In this document: positions 38,766 through 52,300 of the stretch, piece after piece
How the letters are laid out: each line of letters begins with the position of its first letter
Position numbering within the stretch: the first letter of the stretch is position 1
Assembly: GCF_000003605.2 (NCBI RefSeq)
Contig: NW_003146934.1
Location: 1 to 64,000, forward strand
DNA: 64,000 bases
Source of the DNA: Saccoglossus kowalevskii
Taxonomy: Eukaryota; Hemichordata; Enteropneusta; Harrimaniidae
Reading direction: 5' to 3'
Notes under the pieces: generated by a model
Database searches by the model: none
The model's input: the letters and a program-made list of their open reading frames with translations, nothing else
Told to the model about the DNA's origin: nothing
Translations under genes and position numbers: made by a program

Positions 38766-40610
38766 AAAATTCCAGTCACTCACAGGAGTAAAACAAGTAG
38801 GAGACTAACTGGAAAATTCCAGTCACTCACAGGAGTAAAACAAGTAGGGGACTAATTAAAGAATTCCAGTCATTCACAGGAGTAAAACAAGTAGGGGACT
38901 AACTACAGAATTCCAGTCATTCACAGCAGTAAAACAAGTAGGGGACTAACTACAGAATTCCAGTCACTCACAGGAGTAAAACAAGTAGGGGACTAACTAC
39001 AGAATTACAGTCACTCACAGAAGTAAAACAAGTAGGGGACTAACTACAGAATTCCAGTCACTCGCAGGAGTAAAACAAGTAGGGGACTAACTACAGAATT
39101 CCAGTCATTCACAGGAGTAAAACAAGTAGGGGACTAACTACAGAATTCCAGTCATTCACAGGAGTAAAACAAGTAGGGGACTAATTAAAGAATTCCAGTC
39201 ACTCACAGGAGTAAAACAAGTAGGGGACTAACTACAGAATTCTAGTCATTCACAGGAGTAAAACAAGTAGGGGACTAACTACAGAATTCCAGTCATTCAC
39301 AGGAGTAAAACAAGTAGGGGACTAACTACAGAATTCCAGTCACTCACAGGAGTAAAACAAGTAGGGGACTAACTACAGAATTCCAGTCACTCACAGAAGT
39401 AAAACAAGTAGGGGACTAACTACATAATTCCAGTCATTCACAGGAGTAAAACAAGTAGGGGACTAACTACAGAATTCCAGTCACTCACAGGAGTAAAACA
39501 AGTAGGAGACTAACTGGAAAATTCCAGTCACTCACAGGAGTAAAACAAGTAGGGGACTAATTAAAGAATTCCAGTCATTCACAGGAGTAAAATAAGTAGA
39601 GGACTAACTACAGAATTCCAGTCATTCACAGGAGTAAAACAAGTAGGGGACTAACTACAGAATTCCAGTCATTCACAGGAGTAAAACAATTAGGGGACTA
39701 ATTAAAGAATTCCAGTCATTCAAAGGAGTAAAACAAGTAGGGGACTAACTACAGAATTCCAGTCACTCACAGGAGTAAAACAAGTAGGGGACTAACTACA
39801 GAATTCCAGTCATTCACAGGAGTAAAACAAGTAGGGGACTAACTACAGAATTCCAGTCATTCACAGGAGTAAAACAAGTAGGGGACTAACTACAGAATTC
39901 CAGTCACTCACAGGAGTAAAACAAGTAGGGGACTAACTACAGAATTCCAGTCACTCACAGAAGTAAAACGAGTAGGGGACTAACTACAGAATTCCAGTCA
40001 TTCACAGGAGTAAAACAAGTAGGGGACTAACTACAGAATTCCAGTCACTCACAGGAGTAAAACAAGTAGGAGACTAACTGGAAAAGTCCAGTCACTCACA
40101 GGAGTAAAACAAGTAGGGGACTAATTGAAGGATTCCAGTCATTCACAGGATTAAATCAAGTAGGGGACTAACTACAGAATTCCAGTCACTCACAGGAGTA
40201 AAACAAGTAGGGGACTATCTACAGAATTCCAGTCACTCACAGGAGTAAAACAAGTAGGGGACTAACTACAGAATTCCAGTCATTCACAGGAGTAAAACAA
40301 GTAGGGGACTAACTACAAAATTCCAGTCACTCACAGGAGTAAAACAAGTAGGGGACTAACTACAGAATTCCAGTCATTCACAGGAGTAAAACAAGTAGGG
40401 GACTAACTACAAAATTCCAGTCATTCACAGGAGTAAAACAAGTAGGGGACTAACTACAGAATTCCAGTCACTCACAGGAGTAAAACAAGTAGGGGACTAA
40501 CTACAGAATTCCAGTCATTCACAGGAGTAAAACAAGTAGGGGACTAACTACAGAATTCCAGTCACTCACAGGAGTAAAACAAGTAGGGGACTAACTACAG
40601 AATTCCAGTC

Positions 40611-41338
40611 ACTCACAGGAGTAAAACAAGTAGGGGACTAACTACAGAATTCCAGTCACTCACAGGAGTAAAACAAGTAGGGGACTAACTACAGAATTCC
40701 AGTCATTCACAGGAGTAAAACAAGTAGGGGACTTAACTACAGAATTCCAGTCATTCACAGGAGTAAAACAAGTAGGGGACTAACTACAGAATTCCAGTCA
40801 CTCACAGGAGTAAAACAAGTAGGGGACTAACTACAGAATTCCAGTCATTCACAGGAGTAAAACAAGTAGGGGACTAACTACAGAATTCCAGTCACTCACA
40901 GGAGTAAAACAAGTAGGGGACTAACTACAGAATTCCAGTCATTCACAGGAGTAAAACAAGTAGGGGACTAACTACAGAATTCCAGTCACTCACAGGAGTA
41001 AAACAAGTAGGGGACTAACTACAGAATTCCAGTCATTCACAGGAGTAAAACAAGTAGGGGACTTAACTACAGAATTCCAGTCATTCACAGGAGTAAAACA
41101 AGTAGGGGACTAACTACAGAATTCCAGTCACTCACAGGAGTAAAACAAGTAGGGGACTAACTACAGAATTCCAGTCATTCACAGGAGTAAAACAAGTAGG
41201 GGACTAACTACAGAATTCCAGTCACTCACAGGAGTAAAACAAGTAGGGGACTAACTACAGAATTCCAGTCATTCACAGGAGTAAAACAAGTAGGGGACTA
41301 ACTACAGAATTCCAGTCACTCACAGGAGTAACACAAGT
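40611..41338 (+). repeat. Local tandem duplication, 7 units plus 1 bp (330 bp)
   Basis: An extra t (acttaactac) occurs at 40731 and 41061, 330 bp apart, and the intervening alternation of cattc and cactc units is the same in both copies. The second copy later shows gtaacacaag where the first has gtaaaacaag. The same acttaactac insertion also appears at 52.25, 57.12, 58.63 and 63.14 kb, so this one-base insertion is an old, propagated variant. Confidence 0.83.
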
Positions 41339-43108
41339 AGGGGACTAACTACAGAATTCCAGTCATTCACAGGAGTAAAACAAGTAGGCGACTAATTAAA
41401 GAATTCCAGTCATTCACAGGAGTAAAACAAGTAGGAGACTAACTACAGAATTCCAGTCATTCACAGGAGTAAAACAAGTAGGGGACTAACTACAGAATTC
41501 CAGTCATTCACAGGAGTAAAACAAGTAGGGGACTAACTACAGAATTCCAGTCACTCACAGGAGTAAAACAAGTAGGGGACTAACTACGGAATTCCAGTCA
41601 TTCACAGGAGTAAAACAAGTAGGGGACTAATTAAAGAATTCCAGTCATTCACAGGAGTAAAACAAGTAGGGGACTAACTACAGAATTCCAGTCACTCACA
41701 GGAGTAAAACAAGTGGGGGACAAACTACAGAATTCCAGTCATTCACAGGAGTAAAACAAGTAGGGAACTAACTACAGAATTCCAGTCATTCACAGGAGTA
41801 AAACAAGTAGGGGACTAACTACAGAATTCCAGTCATTCACAGGAGTAAAACAAGTAGGGGACTAACTACAGAATTCCAGTCATTCATAGGAGTAAAACAA
41901 GTAGGGGACTAATTAAAGAATTCCAGTCACTCACAGGAGTAAAACAAGTAGGGGACTAACTACAGAATTCCAGTCCTTCACAGGAGTAAAACAAGTAGGG
42001 GACTAACAACAGAATTCCAGTCATTCACAGGAGTAAAACAAGTAAGGGACTAATTAAAGAATTCCAGTCATTCACAGGAGTAAAACAAGTAGGGGAGTAA
42101 CTACAGAATTCCAGTCACTCACAGGGGTAAAACAAGTAGGACTCTAATTAAAGAATTCCAGTCATTCACAGGAGTAAAACAAGTAGGGGACTAATTAAAG
42201 AAATCCAGTCATTCACAGGAGTAAAACAAGTAGGGGACTAATTAAAGAATTCCAGTCACTCACAGGAGTAAAACAAGTAGGGGACTAACTACAGAATTCC
42301 AGTCATTCACAGGAGTAAAACAAGTAGGGGACTAATTAAAGAATTCCAGTCATTCACAGGAGTAAAACAAGTACGGGACTAATTAAAGAATTCCAGTCAT
42401 TCACAGGAGTAAAACAAGTAGGGGACTAATTAAAGAATTCCAGTCACTCACAGGAGTAAAACAAGTAGGGGACTAACTACAGAATTCCAGTCACTCACAG
42501 GAGTAAAACAAGTAGGGGACTAATTAAAGAATTCCAGTCACTCACAGGAGTAAAACAAGTAGGGGACTAACTACAGAATTCCAGTCATTCACAGGAGTAA
42601 AACAAGTAGGGTACTAACTACAGAATTCCAGTCACTCACAGGAGTAAAACAAGTAGGGGACTAATTAAAGAATTCCAGTCATTCACAGGAGTAAAACAAG
42701 TAGGGGACTAATTAAAGAATTCCAGTCATTCACAGGAGTAAAACAAGTAGGGGACTAACTACAGAATTCCAGTTACTCACAGGAGTAAAACAAGTAGGGG
42801 ACTAACTACAGAATTCCAGTCATTCACAGGAGTAAAACAAGTAGGGGACTAACTACAAAATTCCAGTCATTCACAGGAGTAAAACAAGTAGGGGACTAAC
42901 TACAGAATTCCAGTCACTCACAGGAGCAAAACAAGTAGGGGACTAACTACAGAATTCCAGTCATTCACAGGAGTAAAACAAGTAGGGGACTAACTACAGA
43001 ATTCCAGTCATTCACAGGAGTAAAACAAGTATGGGACTAACTACAGAATTCCAGTCATTCACAGGAGTAAAACAAGTAGGGGACTAACTACAGAATTCCA
43101 GTCACTCA

Positions 43109-43838
43109 CAGGAGTAAAACAAGTAGGGGACTAACTACAGAATTCCAGTCACTCACAGAAGTAAAACAAGTAGGGGACTAACTACAGAATTCCAGTCATT
43201 CACAGGAGTAAAACATGGAGGGGACTAACTACAGAATTCCAGTCACTCACAGTAGTAAAACAAGTAGGAGACTAACTGGAAAATTCCAGTCACTCACAGG
43301 AATAAAACAAGTAGGGGACTAATTAAGGAATTCCAGTCATTCACAGGAGTAAAACAAGTAGGGGACTAACTACAGAATTCCAGTCATTCACAGGAGTAAA
43401 ACAAGTAGGGGACTAACTACAGAATTCCAGTCACTCACAGGAGTAAAACAAGTAGGGGACTAACTACAGAATTCCAGTCACTCACAGAAGTAAAACAAGC
43501 AGGGGACTAACTACAGAATTCCAGTCACTCACAGGAGTAAAACAAGTAGGGGACTAACTACAGAATTCCAGTCATTCACAGGAGTAAAACAAGTAGGGGA
43601 CTAACTACAGAATTCCAGTTATTCACAGGAGTAAAACAAGTAGGGGACTAATTAAAGAATTCCAGTCACTCACAGGTGTAAAAGAAGTAGGGGACTAACT
43701 ACAGAATTCCAGTCATTCACAGGAGTAAAACAAGTAGGGGACTAACTACAGAATTCCAGTCATTCACAGGAGTAAACAGTAGGGGACTAACTACAGAATT
43801 CCAGTCATTCACAGGAGTAAAACAAGTAGGGGACTAAT
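43109..43838 (+). repeat. Duplicated segment D1, copy 3 of 3
   Basis: Carries the same series, from catggagggg (43214) to aggtgtaaaagaag (43676). It contains one indel-bearing unit near 43,772 (gtaaacagtagggg) that the other copies lack. This may be a real mutation or a base-calling error. Confidence 0.9.
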
Positions 43839-44579
43839 TAAAGAATTTCAGTCACTCACAGGAGTAAAACAAGTAGGGGACTAACTACAGAATTCCAGTC
43901 ATTCACAGGAGTAAAACAAGTAGGGGACTAACTACAGAATTCCAGTCATTCACAGGAGTAAAACAAGTAGGGGAGTAACTACAGAATTCCAGTCATTCAC
44001 AGGGGTTAAACAAGTAGGACTCTAATTAAAGAATTCCAGTCATTCACAGGAGTAAAACAAGTAGGGGACTAATTAAAGAATTCCAGTCACTCACAGGAGT
44101 AAAACAAGTAGGGGACTAATTAAAGAATTCCAGTCACTCACAGGAGTAAAACAAGTAGGGGACTAACTACAGAATTCTAGTCATTCACAGGAGTAAAACA
44201 AGTAGGGGACTAATTAAAGAATTCCAGTCATTCACAGGAGTAAAACAAGTAGGGGACTAATTAAAGAATTCCAGTCATTCACAGGAGTAAAACAAGTAGG
44301 GGACTAATTAAAGAATTCCAGTCACTCACAGGAGTAAAACAAGTAGGGGACTAACTACAGAATTCCAGTCAGTCACAGGAGTAAAACAAGTAGGGGACTA
44401 ACTACAGAATTCCAGTCACTCACAGGAGTAAAACAAGTAGGGGACTAATTAAAGAATTCCAGTCACTCACAGGAGTAAAACAAGTAGGGGACTAACTACA
44501 GAATTCCAGTCATTCACAGGAGTAAAACAAGTAGGGTACTAACTACAGAATTCCAGTCACTCACAGGAGTAAAACAAGT

Positions 44580-45895
44580 AGGGGACTAATTAAAGAATTC
44601 CAGTCACTCACAGGAGTAAAACAAGTAGGGGACTAACTGCAGAATTCCAGTCCTTCACAGGAGTAAAACAAGTAGGGGACTAACTACAGAATTCCAGTCA
44701 TTCACAGGAGTAAAACAAGTAGGGGACTAACAACAGAATTCCAGTCACTCACAGGATTAAAACAAGTAGGGGACTAACTACAGAATTCCAGTCATTCACA
44801 GGAGTAAAACAAGTAGGGGACTAACTACAGAATTCCAGTCATTCACAGGAGTAAAACAAGTAGGGGACTAACTACAGAATTCCAGTCATTCACAGGGGTA
44901 AAACAAGTAGGGGATTAATTAAAGAATTCCAGTCACTCACAGGAGTAAAACAAGTAGGGGACTAATTAAAGAATTCCAGTCACTCACAGGAGTAAAACAA
45001 GTTGGGGACTAACTGCAGAATTCCAGTCCTTCACAGGAGTAAAACAAGTAGGGGACTAACTACAGAATTCCAGTCATTCACAGGAGTAAAACAAGTAGGG
45101 GACTAACAACAGAATTCCAGTCACTCACAGGAGTAAAACAAGTAGGGGACTAACTACAGAATTCCAGTCATTCACAGGAGTAAAACAAGTAGGAGACTAA
45201 CTACAGAATTCCAGTCATTCACAGGGGTAAAACAAGTAGGGGACTAATTAAAGAATTCCAGTCACTCACAGGAGTAAAACAAGTAGGGGACTAACTACAG
45301 AATTCCAGTCATTCACAGGAGTAAAACAAGTAGGGGACTAACTACAGAATTCCAGTCATTCACAGTAGTAAAACAAGTAGGGGACTAATTAAAGAATTCC
45401 AGTCACTCACAGGAGTAAAACAAGTAGGGTACTAACTACAGAATTCCAGTCACTCACAGGAGTAAAACAAGTAGGGGACTAATTAAAGAATTCCAGTCAC
45501 TCACAGGAGTATAACAAGTAGGGGACTAACTGCAGAATTCCAGTCCTTCACAGGAGTAAAACTAGTAGGGGACTAACTACAGAATTCCAGTCATTCACAA
45601 GAGTAAAACAAGTAGGGGACTAATTAAAGAATTCCAGTCACTCACAGGAGTAAAACAAGTAGGGGACTAACTACAGAATTCCAGTCATTTACAGGAGTAA
45701 AACAAGTAGGGGACTAACTACAGAATTCCAGTCATTCACAGGAGTAAAACAAGTAGGGGACTAATTAAAGAATTCCAGTCATTCACAGGAGTAAAACAAG
45801 TAGGGGACTAACTACAGAATTCCAGTCACTCACAGGAGTAAAACAAGTAGGGGACTAACTACAGAATTCCAGTCATTCACAGGAGTAAAACAAGT
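44580..45895 (+). repeat. Duplicated segment D3, second copy
   Basis: Partner of 31.50-33.16 kb, with gttggggact at 45001 and gtataacaag at 45508. It is about 7 units shorter than its partner. Its right end overlaps the start of segment D4 near 45.7-45.9 kb, so this stretch is a join of two duplication histories. Confidence 0.87.
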
Positions 45896-46413
45896 AGGGG
45901 GACTAACTACAGAATTCCAGTCACTCACAGGAGTAAAACAAGTAGGGGACTAACTACAAAATTCCAGTCACTCACAGGAGTAAAACAAGTAGGGGACTAA
46001 CTACAGAATTGCAGTCATTCACAGGAGTAAAACTAGTAGGGGACTAACTACAAAATTCCAGTCACTCACAGGAGTAAAACAAGTAGGGGACTAACTACAG
46101 AATTCCAGTCACTCACAGGAGTAAAACAAGTAGGGGACTAACTACAGAATTCCAGTCATTCACAGGAGTAAAACAAGTAGGGGACTAACTACAGAATTCC
46201 AGTCATTCACAGGAGTAAAACAAGTAGGGGACTAACTACAGAATTCCAGTCATTCACAGGAGTAAAACAAGTAGGGGACTAATTAAAGAATTCCAGTCAT
46301 TCACAGGAGTAAAACAAGTAGGGGACTAACAACAGAATTCCAGTCACTCACAGGAGTAAAACAAGTAGGGGACTAACTACAGAATTCCAGTCATTCACAG
46401 GAGTAAAACAAGT
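45700..46413 (+). repeat. Duplicated segment D4, second copy
   Basis: Same series as at 10.39 kb, with ttgcagtcatt at 46009. It stops matching at about 46.41 kb, where the 10.4 kb copy has an additional ggagact unit. Confidence 0.87.
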
Positions 46414-49004
46414 AGGGGACTAACTACAGAATTCCAGTCATTCACAGGAGTAAAACAAGTAGGGGACTAACTACAGAATTCCAGTCATTCACAGGGGTAA
46501 AACAAGTAGGGGACTAATTAAAGAATTCCAGTCACTCACAGGAGTAAAACAAGTAGGGGACTAACTACAGAATTCCTGTCATTCACAGGAGTAAAACAAG
46601 TAGGGGACTAACTACAGAATTCCAGTCATTCACAGGAGTAAAACAAGTAGGGGACTAATTAAAGAATTCCAGTCACTCACAGGAGTAAAACAAGTAGGGG
46701 ACTAACTACAGAATTCCAGTCATTCACAGGAGTAAAACAAGTAGGGGACTAACTACAAAATTCCAGTCATTCACAGGAGTAAAACAAGTAGGGGACTAAC
46801 TACAGAATTCCAGTCATTCACAGGAGTAAAACAAGTAGGGGACTAACTACAGAATTCCAGTCATTCACAGGAGTAAAACAAGTAGGGGACTAATTAAAGA
46901 ATTCCAGTCACTCACAGGAGTAAAACAAGTAGGGGACTAACTACAGAATTCCAGTCATTCACATGAGTAAAACAAGTAGGAGACTAACTACAGAATTCCA
47001 GTCATTCACAGGAGTAAAACAAGTAGGAGACTAACTACAGAATTCCAGTCACTCACAGGAGTAAAACAAGTAGGGGACTAACTACAGAATTCCAGTCATT
47101 CACAGGAGTAAAACAAGTAGGAGACTAACTACAGAATTCCAGTCATTCACAGGGGTAAAACAAGTAGGGGACTAACTACAGAATTCCAGTCACTCACAGG
47201 AGTAAAACAAGTAGGGGACTAATTACAGAATTCCAGTCATTCACAGGAGTAAAACAAGTAGGGGACTAACTACAGAATTCCAGTCATTCACAGAAGTAAA
47301 ACAAGTAGGGGACTAACTACAGAATTCCAGTCACTAACAGGAGTAAAACAAGTAGGGGACTAACTACAGAATTCCAGTCATTCACAGGAGTAAAACAAGT
47401 AGGGGACTAATTAAAGAATTCCAGTCATTCACAGGAGTAAAACAAGTAGGAGACTAACAACAGAATTCCAGTCACTCACAGGAGTAAAACAAGTAGGGGA
47501 CTAATTAAAGAATTCCAGTCACTCACAGGAGTAAAACAAGTAGGGGACTAACTACAGAATTCCAGTCATTCACAGGAGTAAAACAAGTAGGGGACTAATT
47601 AAAGAATTCCAGTCACTCACAGGAGTAAAAAAATAGGGGACTAACTACAGAATTCCAGTCCTTCACAGGAGTAAAACAAGTAGGGGACTAACTACAGAAT
47701 TCCAGTCATTCACAGGAGTAAAACAAGTAGGGGACTAATTAAAGAATTCCAATCATTCACAGGAGTAAAACATGTAGGGGAGTAACTACAGAATTCCAGT
47801 CATTCACAGGGGTAAAACAAGTAGGGCTCTAATTAAAGAATTCCAGTCATTCACAGGAGTAAAACAAGTAGGGGACTAACTACAGAATTCCAGTCCTTCA
47901 CAGGAGTAAAACAAGTAGGGGACTAACTACAGAATTCCAGTCATTCACAGGAGTAAAACAAGTAGGGGACTAATTAAAGAATTCCAGTCATTCACAGGAG
48001 TAAAACAAGTAGGGTACTAACTACAGAATTCCAGTCACTCACAGGAGTAAAACAAGTAGGGAACTAATTAAAGAATTCCAGTCACTCACAGGAGTAAAAC
48101 AAGTAGGGGACTAACTACAGAATTCCAGTCATTCACAGGAGTAAAACAAGTAGGGTACTAACTACAGAATTCCAGTCACTCACAGGAGTAAAACAAGTAG
48201 GGGACTAATTAACGAATTCCAGTCATTCACAGGAGTAAAACAAGTAGGGGACTAACTACAGAATTCCAGTCATTCACAGGAGTAAAACAAGTAGGGGACT
48301 AATTAAAGAATTCCAGCCATTCACAGGAGTAAAACAAGTAGGGGACTAACTACAGAATTCCAGTCACTCACAGGAGTAAAACAAGTAGGGGACTAACTAC
48401 AGAATTCCAGTCATTCACAGGAGTAAAACAAGTAAGGGACTAATTAAAGAATTCCAGTCATTCACAGGAGTAAAACAAGTAGGGGAGTAACTACAGAATT
48501 CCAGTCATTCACAGGAGTAAAACAAGTAGGGGACTAATTAAAGAATTCCAGTCATTCACAGGAGTAAAACAAGTACGGGACTAATTAAAGAATTCCAGTC
48601 ATTCACAGGAGTAAAACAAGTAGGGGACTAATTAAAGAATTCCAGTCACTCACAGGAGTAAAACAAGTAGGGGACTAACTACAGAATTCCAGTCACTCAC
48701 AGGAGTAAAACAAGTAGGGGACTAATTAAAGAATTCCAGTCACTCACAGGAGTAAAACAAGTAGGGGACTAACTACAGAATTCCAGTCATTCACAGGAGT
48801 AAAACAAGTAGGGTACTAACTACAGAATTCCAGTCACTCACAGGAGTAAAACAAGTAGGGGACTAATTAACGAATTCCAGTCATTCACAGGAGTAAAACA
48901 AGTAGGGGACTAACTACAGAATTCCAGTCATTCACAGGAGTAAAACAAGTAGGGGACTAATTAAAGAATTCCAGTCATTCACAGGAGTAAAACAAGTAGG
49001 GGAC

Positions 49005-49384
49005 TAACTATCATGAATTCCAGTCACTAACAGAAGTAAAACAAGTAGGGGACTAACTACAGAATTCCAGTCACTCACAGGAGTAAAACAAGTAGGGGAC
49101 TAACTATAGAATTCCAGTCATTCACAGGAGTAAAACAAGTAGGGGACTAACTACAGAATTCCAGTCATTCACAGGAGTAAAACAAGTAGGGGACTAACTA
49201 CAGAATTCCAGTCACTCACAGGAGTAAAACAAGTAGGGGACTAACTACAGAATTCCAGTCACTCACAGAAGTAAAACAGGTAGGGGACTAACTACAGAAT
49301 TCCAGTCACTCACAGGAGTAAAACAAGTAGGGGACTAACTACAGAATTCCAGTCATTCACAGGAGTAAAACAAGTAGGGGACTA
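49005..49384 (+). repeat. Duplicated segment D5, second copy with an irregular left join
   Basis: At 49,005-49,020 the unit reads ggactaactatcatgaatt instead of ggactaactacagaatt. It gains two bases and a changed motif. Immediately to the right, the variants of 16.92-17.32 kb begin (cactaacagaag at about 49026, aaaacaggtagg at 49277). To the left, the units match the gggtactaac / ttaacgaattcc neighbourhood also seen at 19.3-19.5 and 48.1-48.3 kb. The coincidence suggests a recombination join. Confidence 0.75.
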
Positions 49385-52300
49385 ACTACAGAATTCCAGT
49401 CATTCACAGGAGTAAAACAAGTAGGGGACTAATTAAAGAATTCCAGTCACTCACAGGAGTAAAACAAGTAGGGGACTAACTACAGAATTCCAGTCATTCA
49501 CAGGAGTAAAACAAGTAGGGGACTAACTACAAAATTCCAGTCATTCACAGGAGTAAAACAAGTAGGGGACTAACTACAGAATTCCAGTCACTCACAGGAG
49601 AAAAACAAGTAGGGGACTAACTACAGAATTCCAGTCACTCACAGGAGTAAACAAGTAGGGGACTAACTACAGAATTCCAGTCACTCACAGAAGTAAAACA
49701 AGTAGGGGACTAACTACAGAATTCCAGTCATTCACAGGAGTAAAACAAGTAGGGGACTAACTACAGAATTCCAGTCACTCACAGGAGTAAAACAAGTAGG
49801 AGACAAACTCGAAAATTCCAGTCACTCACAGGAGTAAAACAAGTAGAGGACTAATTAAAGAATTCCAGTCATTCACAGGAGTAAAATAAGTAGGGGACTA
49901 ACTACAGAATTCCAGTAATTCACAGGAGTAAAACAAGTAGGGGACTAACAACAGAATTCCAGTCATTCACAGGAGTAAAACAAGTAGGGGACTAACTACA
50001 GAATTCCAGTCATTCACAGGAGTAAAACAAGTAGGCGACTAACTACAGAATTCCAGTCACTCACAGGAGTAAAACAAGTAGGGGACTAACTACAGAATTC
50101 CAGTCACTCACAGAAGTTAAACAAGTAGGGGACTAACTACAGAATTCCAGTCATTCACAGGAGTAAAACAAGTAGGGGACTAACTACAGAATTCCAGTCA
50201 CTCACAGGAGTAAAACAAGTAGGAGACTAACTGGAAAATTCAATTCACTCACAGGAGTAAAACAAGTAGGGGACTAATTAAAGAATTCCAGTTATTCACA
50301 GGAGTAAAACAAGTAGGGGACTAACTACAGAATTCCAGTCACTCACAGGAGTAAAACAAGTAGGGGACTAACTACAGAATTCCAGTCACTCACAGGAGTA
50401 AAACAAGTAGGGGACTAACTACAGAATTCCAGTCATTCACAGGAGTAAAACAAGTAGGGGACTAACTACAGAATTCCAGTCACTCACAGGAGTAAAACAA
50501 GTAGGGGACTTACTACAGAATTCCAGTCATTCACAGGAGTAAAACAAGTAGGGGACTAACTACAGAATTCCAGTCATTCACAGGAGTAAAACAAGTAGGA
50601 GACTAATTACAGAATTCCAGTCATTCACAGGAGTAAAACAAGTAGGGGACTAATTACAGAATTCCAGTCATTCACAGGAGTAAAACAAGTAGGGGACTAA
50701 TTAAAGAATTCCAGTCACTCACAGGAGTAAAACAAGTAGGGGACTAACTACAGAATTCCAGTCATTCACAGGAGTAAAACAAGTAGGGGACTAATTAAAG
50801 AATTCCAGTCATTCACAGGAGTAAAACAAGTAGGGGACTAATTAAAGAATTCCAGTCATTCACAGGAGTAAAACAAGTAGGGGACTAATTAAAGAATTCC
50901 AGTCACTCACAGGAGTAAAACAAGTAGGGGACTAACTACAGAATTCCAGTCACTCACAGGAGTAAAACAAGTAGGGGACTAATTAAAGAATTCCAGTCAC
51001 TCACAGGAGTAAAACAAGTAGGGGACTAACTACAGAATTCCAGTCATTCACAGGAGTAAAACAAGTAGGGTACTAACTACAGAATTCCAGTCACTCACAG
51101 GAGTAAAACAAGTAGGGGACTAATTAAAGAATTCCAGTCATTCACAGGAGTAAAACAAGTAGGGGACTAACTACAGAATTCCAGTCATTCACAGGAGTAA
51201 AACAAGTAGGGGACTAATTAAAGAATTCCAGTCATTCACAGGAGTAAAACAAGTAGGGGACTAACTACAGAATTCCAGTTACTCACAGGAGTAAAACAAG
51301 TAGGGGACTAACTACAGAATTCCAGTCATTCACAGGAGTAAAACAAGTAGGGGACTAACTACAAAATTCCAGTCATTCACAGGAGTAAAACAAGTAGGGG
51401 ACTAACTACAGAATTCCAGTCACTCACAGGAGCAAAACAAGTAGGGGACTAACTACAGAATTCCAGTCATTCACAGGAGTAAAACAAGTAGGGGACTAAC
51501 TACAGAATTCCAGTCATTCACAGGAGTAAAACAAGTAGGGGACTAACTACAGAATTCCAGTCATTCACAGGAGTAAAACAAGTAGGGGACTAACTACAGA
51601 ATTCCAGTCACTCACAGGAGTAAAACAAGTAGGGGACTAACTACAGAATTCCAGTCACTCACAGGAGTAAAACAAGTAGGGGACTAACTACAGAATTCCA
51701 GTCATTCACAGGAGTAAAAGAAGTAGGGGACTAATTAAAGAATTCCAGTCATTCACAGGAGTAAAACAAGTAGGGGACTAACAACAGAATTCCAGTCACT
51801 CACAGGAGTAAAACAAGTTGGGGACTAACTACAGAATTCCAGTCATTCACAGGAGTAAAACAAGTAGGGGACTAACTATAGAATTCCAGTCATTCACAGG
51901 AGTAAAACAAGTAGGGGACTAACTACAGAATTCCAGTCATTCACAGGGGTAAAACAAGTAGGGGACTAATTAAAGAATTCCAGTCAATCACAGGAGTAAA
52001 ACAAGTAGGGGACTAACTACAGAATTCCAGTCATTTACAGGAGTAAAACAAGTAGGGGACTAACTACAGAATTCCAGTCATTCACAGGAGTAAAACAAGT
52101 AGGGGACTAATTAAAGAATTCCAGTCACTCACAGGAGTAAAACAAGTAGGGGACTAACTACAGAATTTCCAATCATTCACAGGAGTAAAACAAGTAGGGG
52201 ACTAACTACAGAATTCCAGTCATTCACAGGAGTAAAACAAGTAGGGGACTTAACTACAGAATTCCACTCATTCACAGGAGTAAAACTAGTAGGGGACTAA

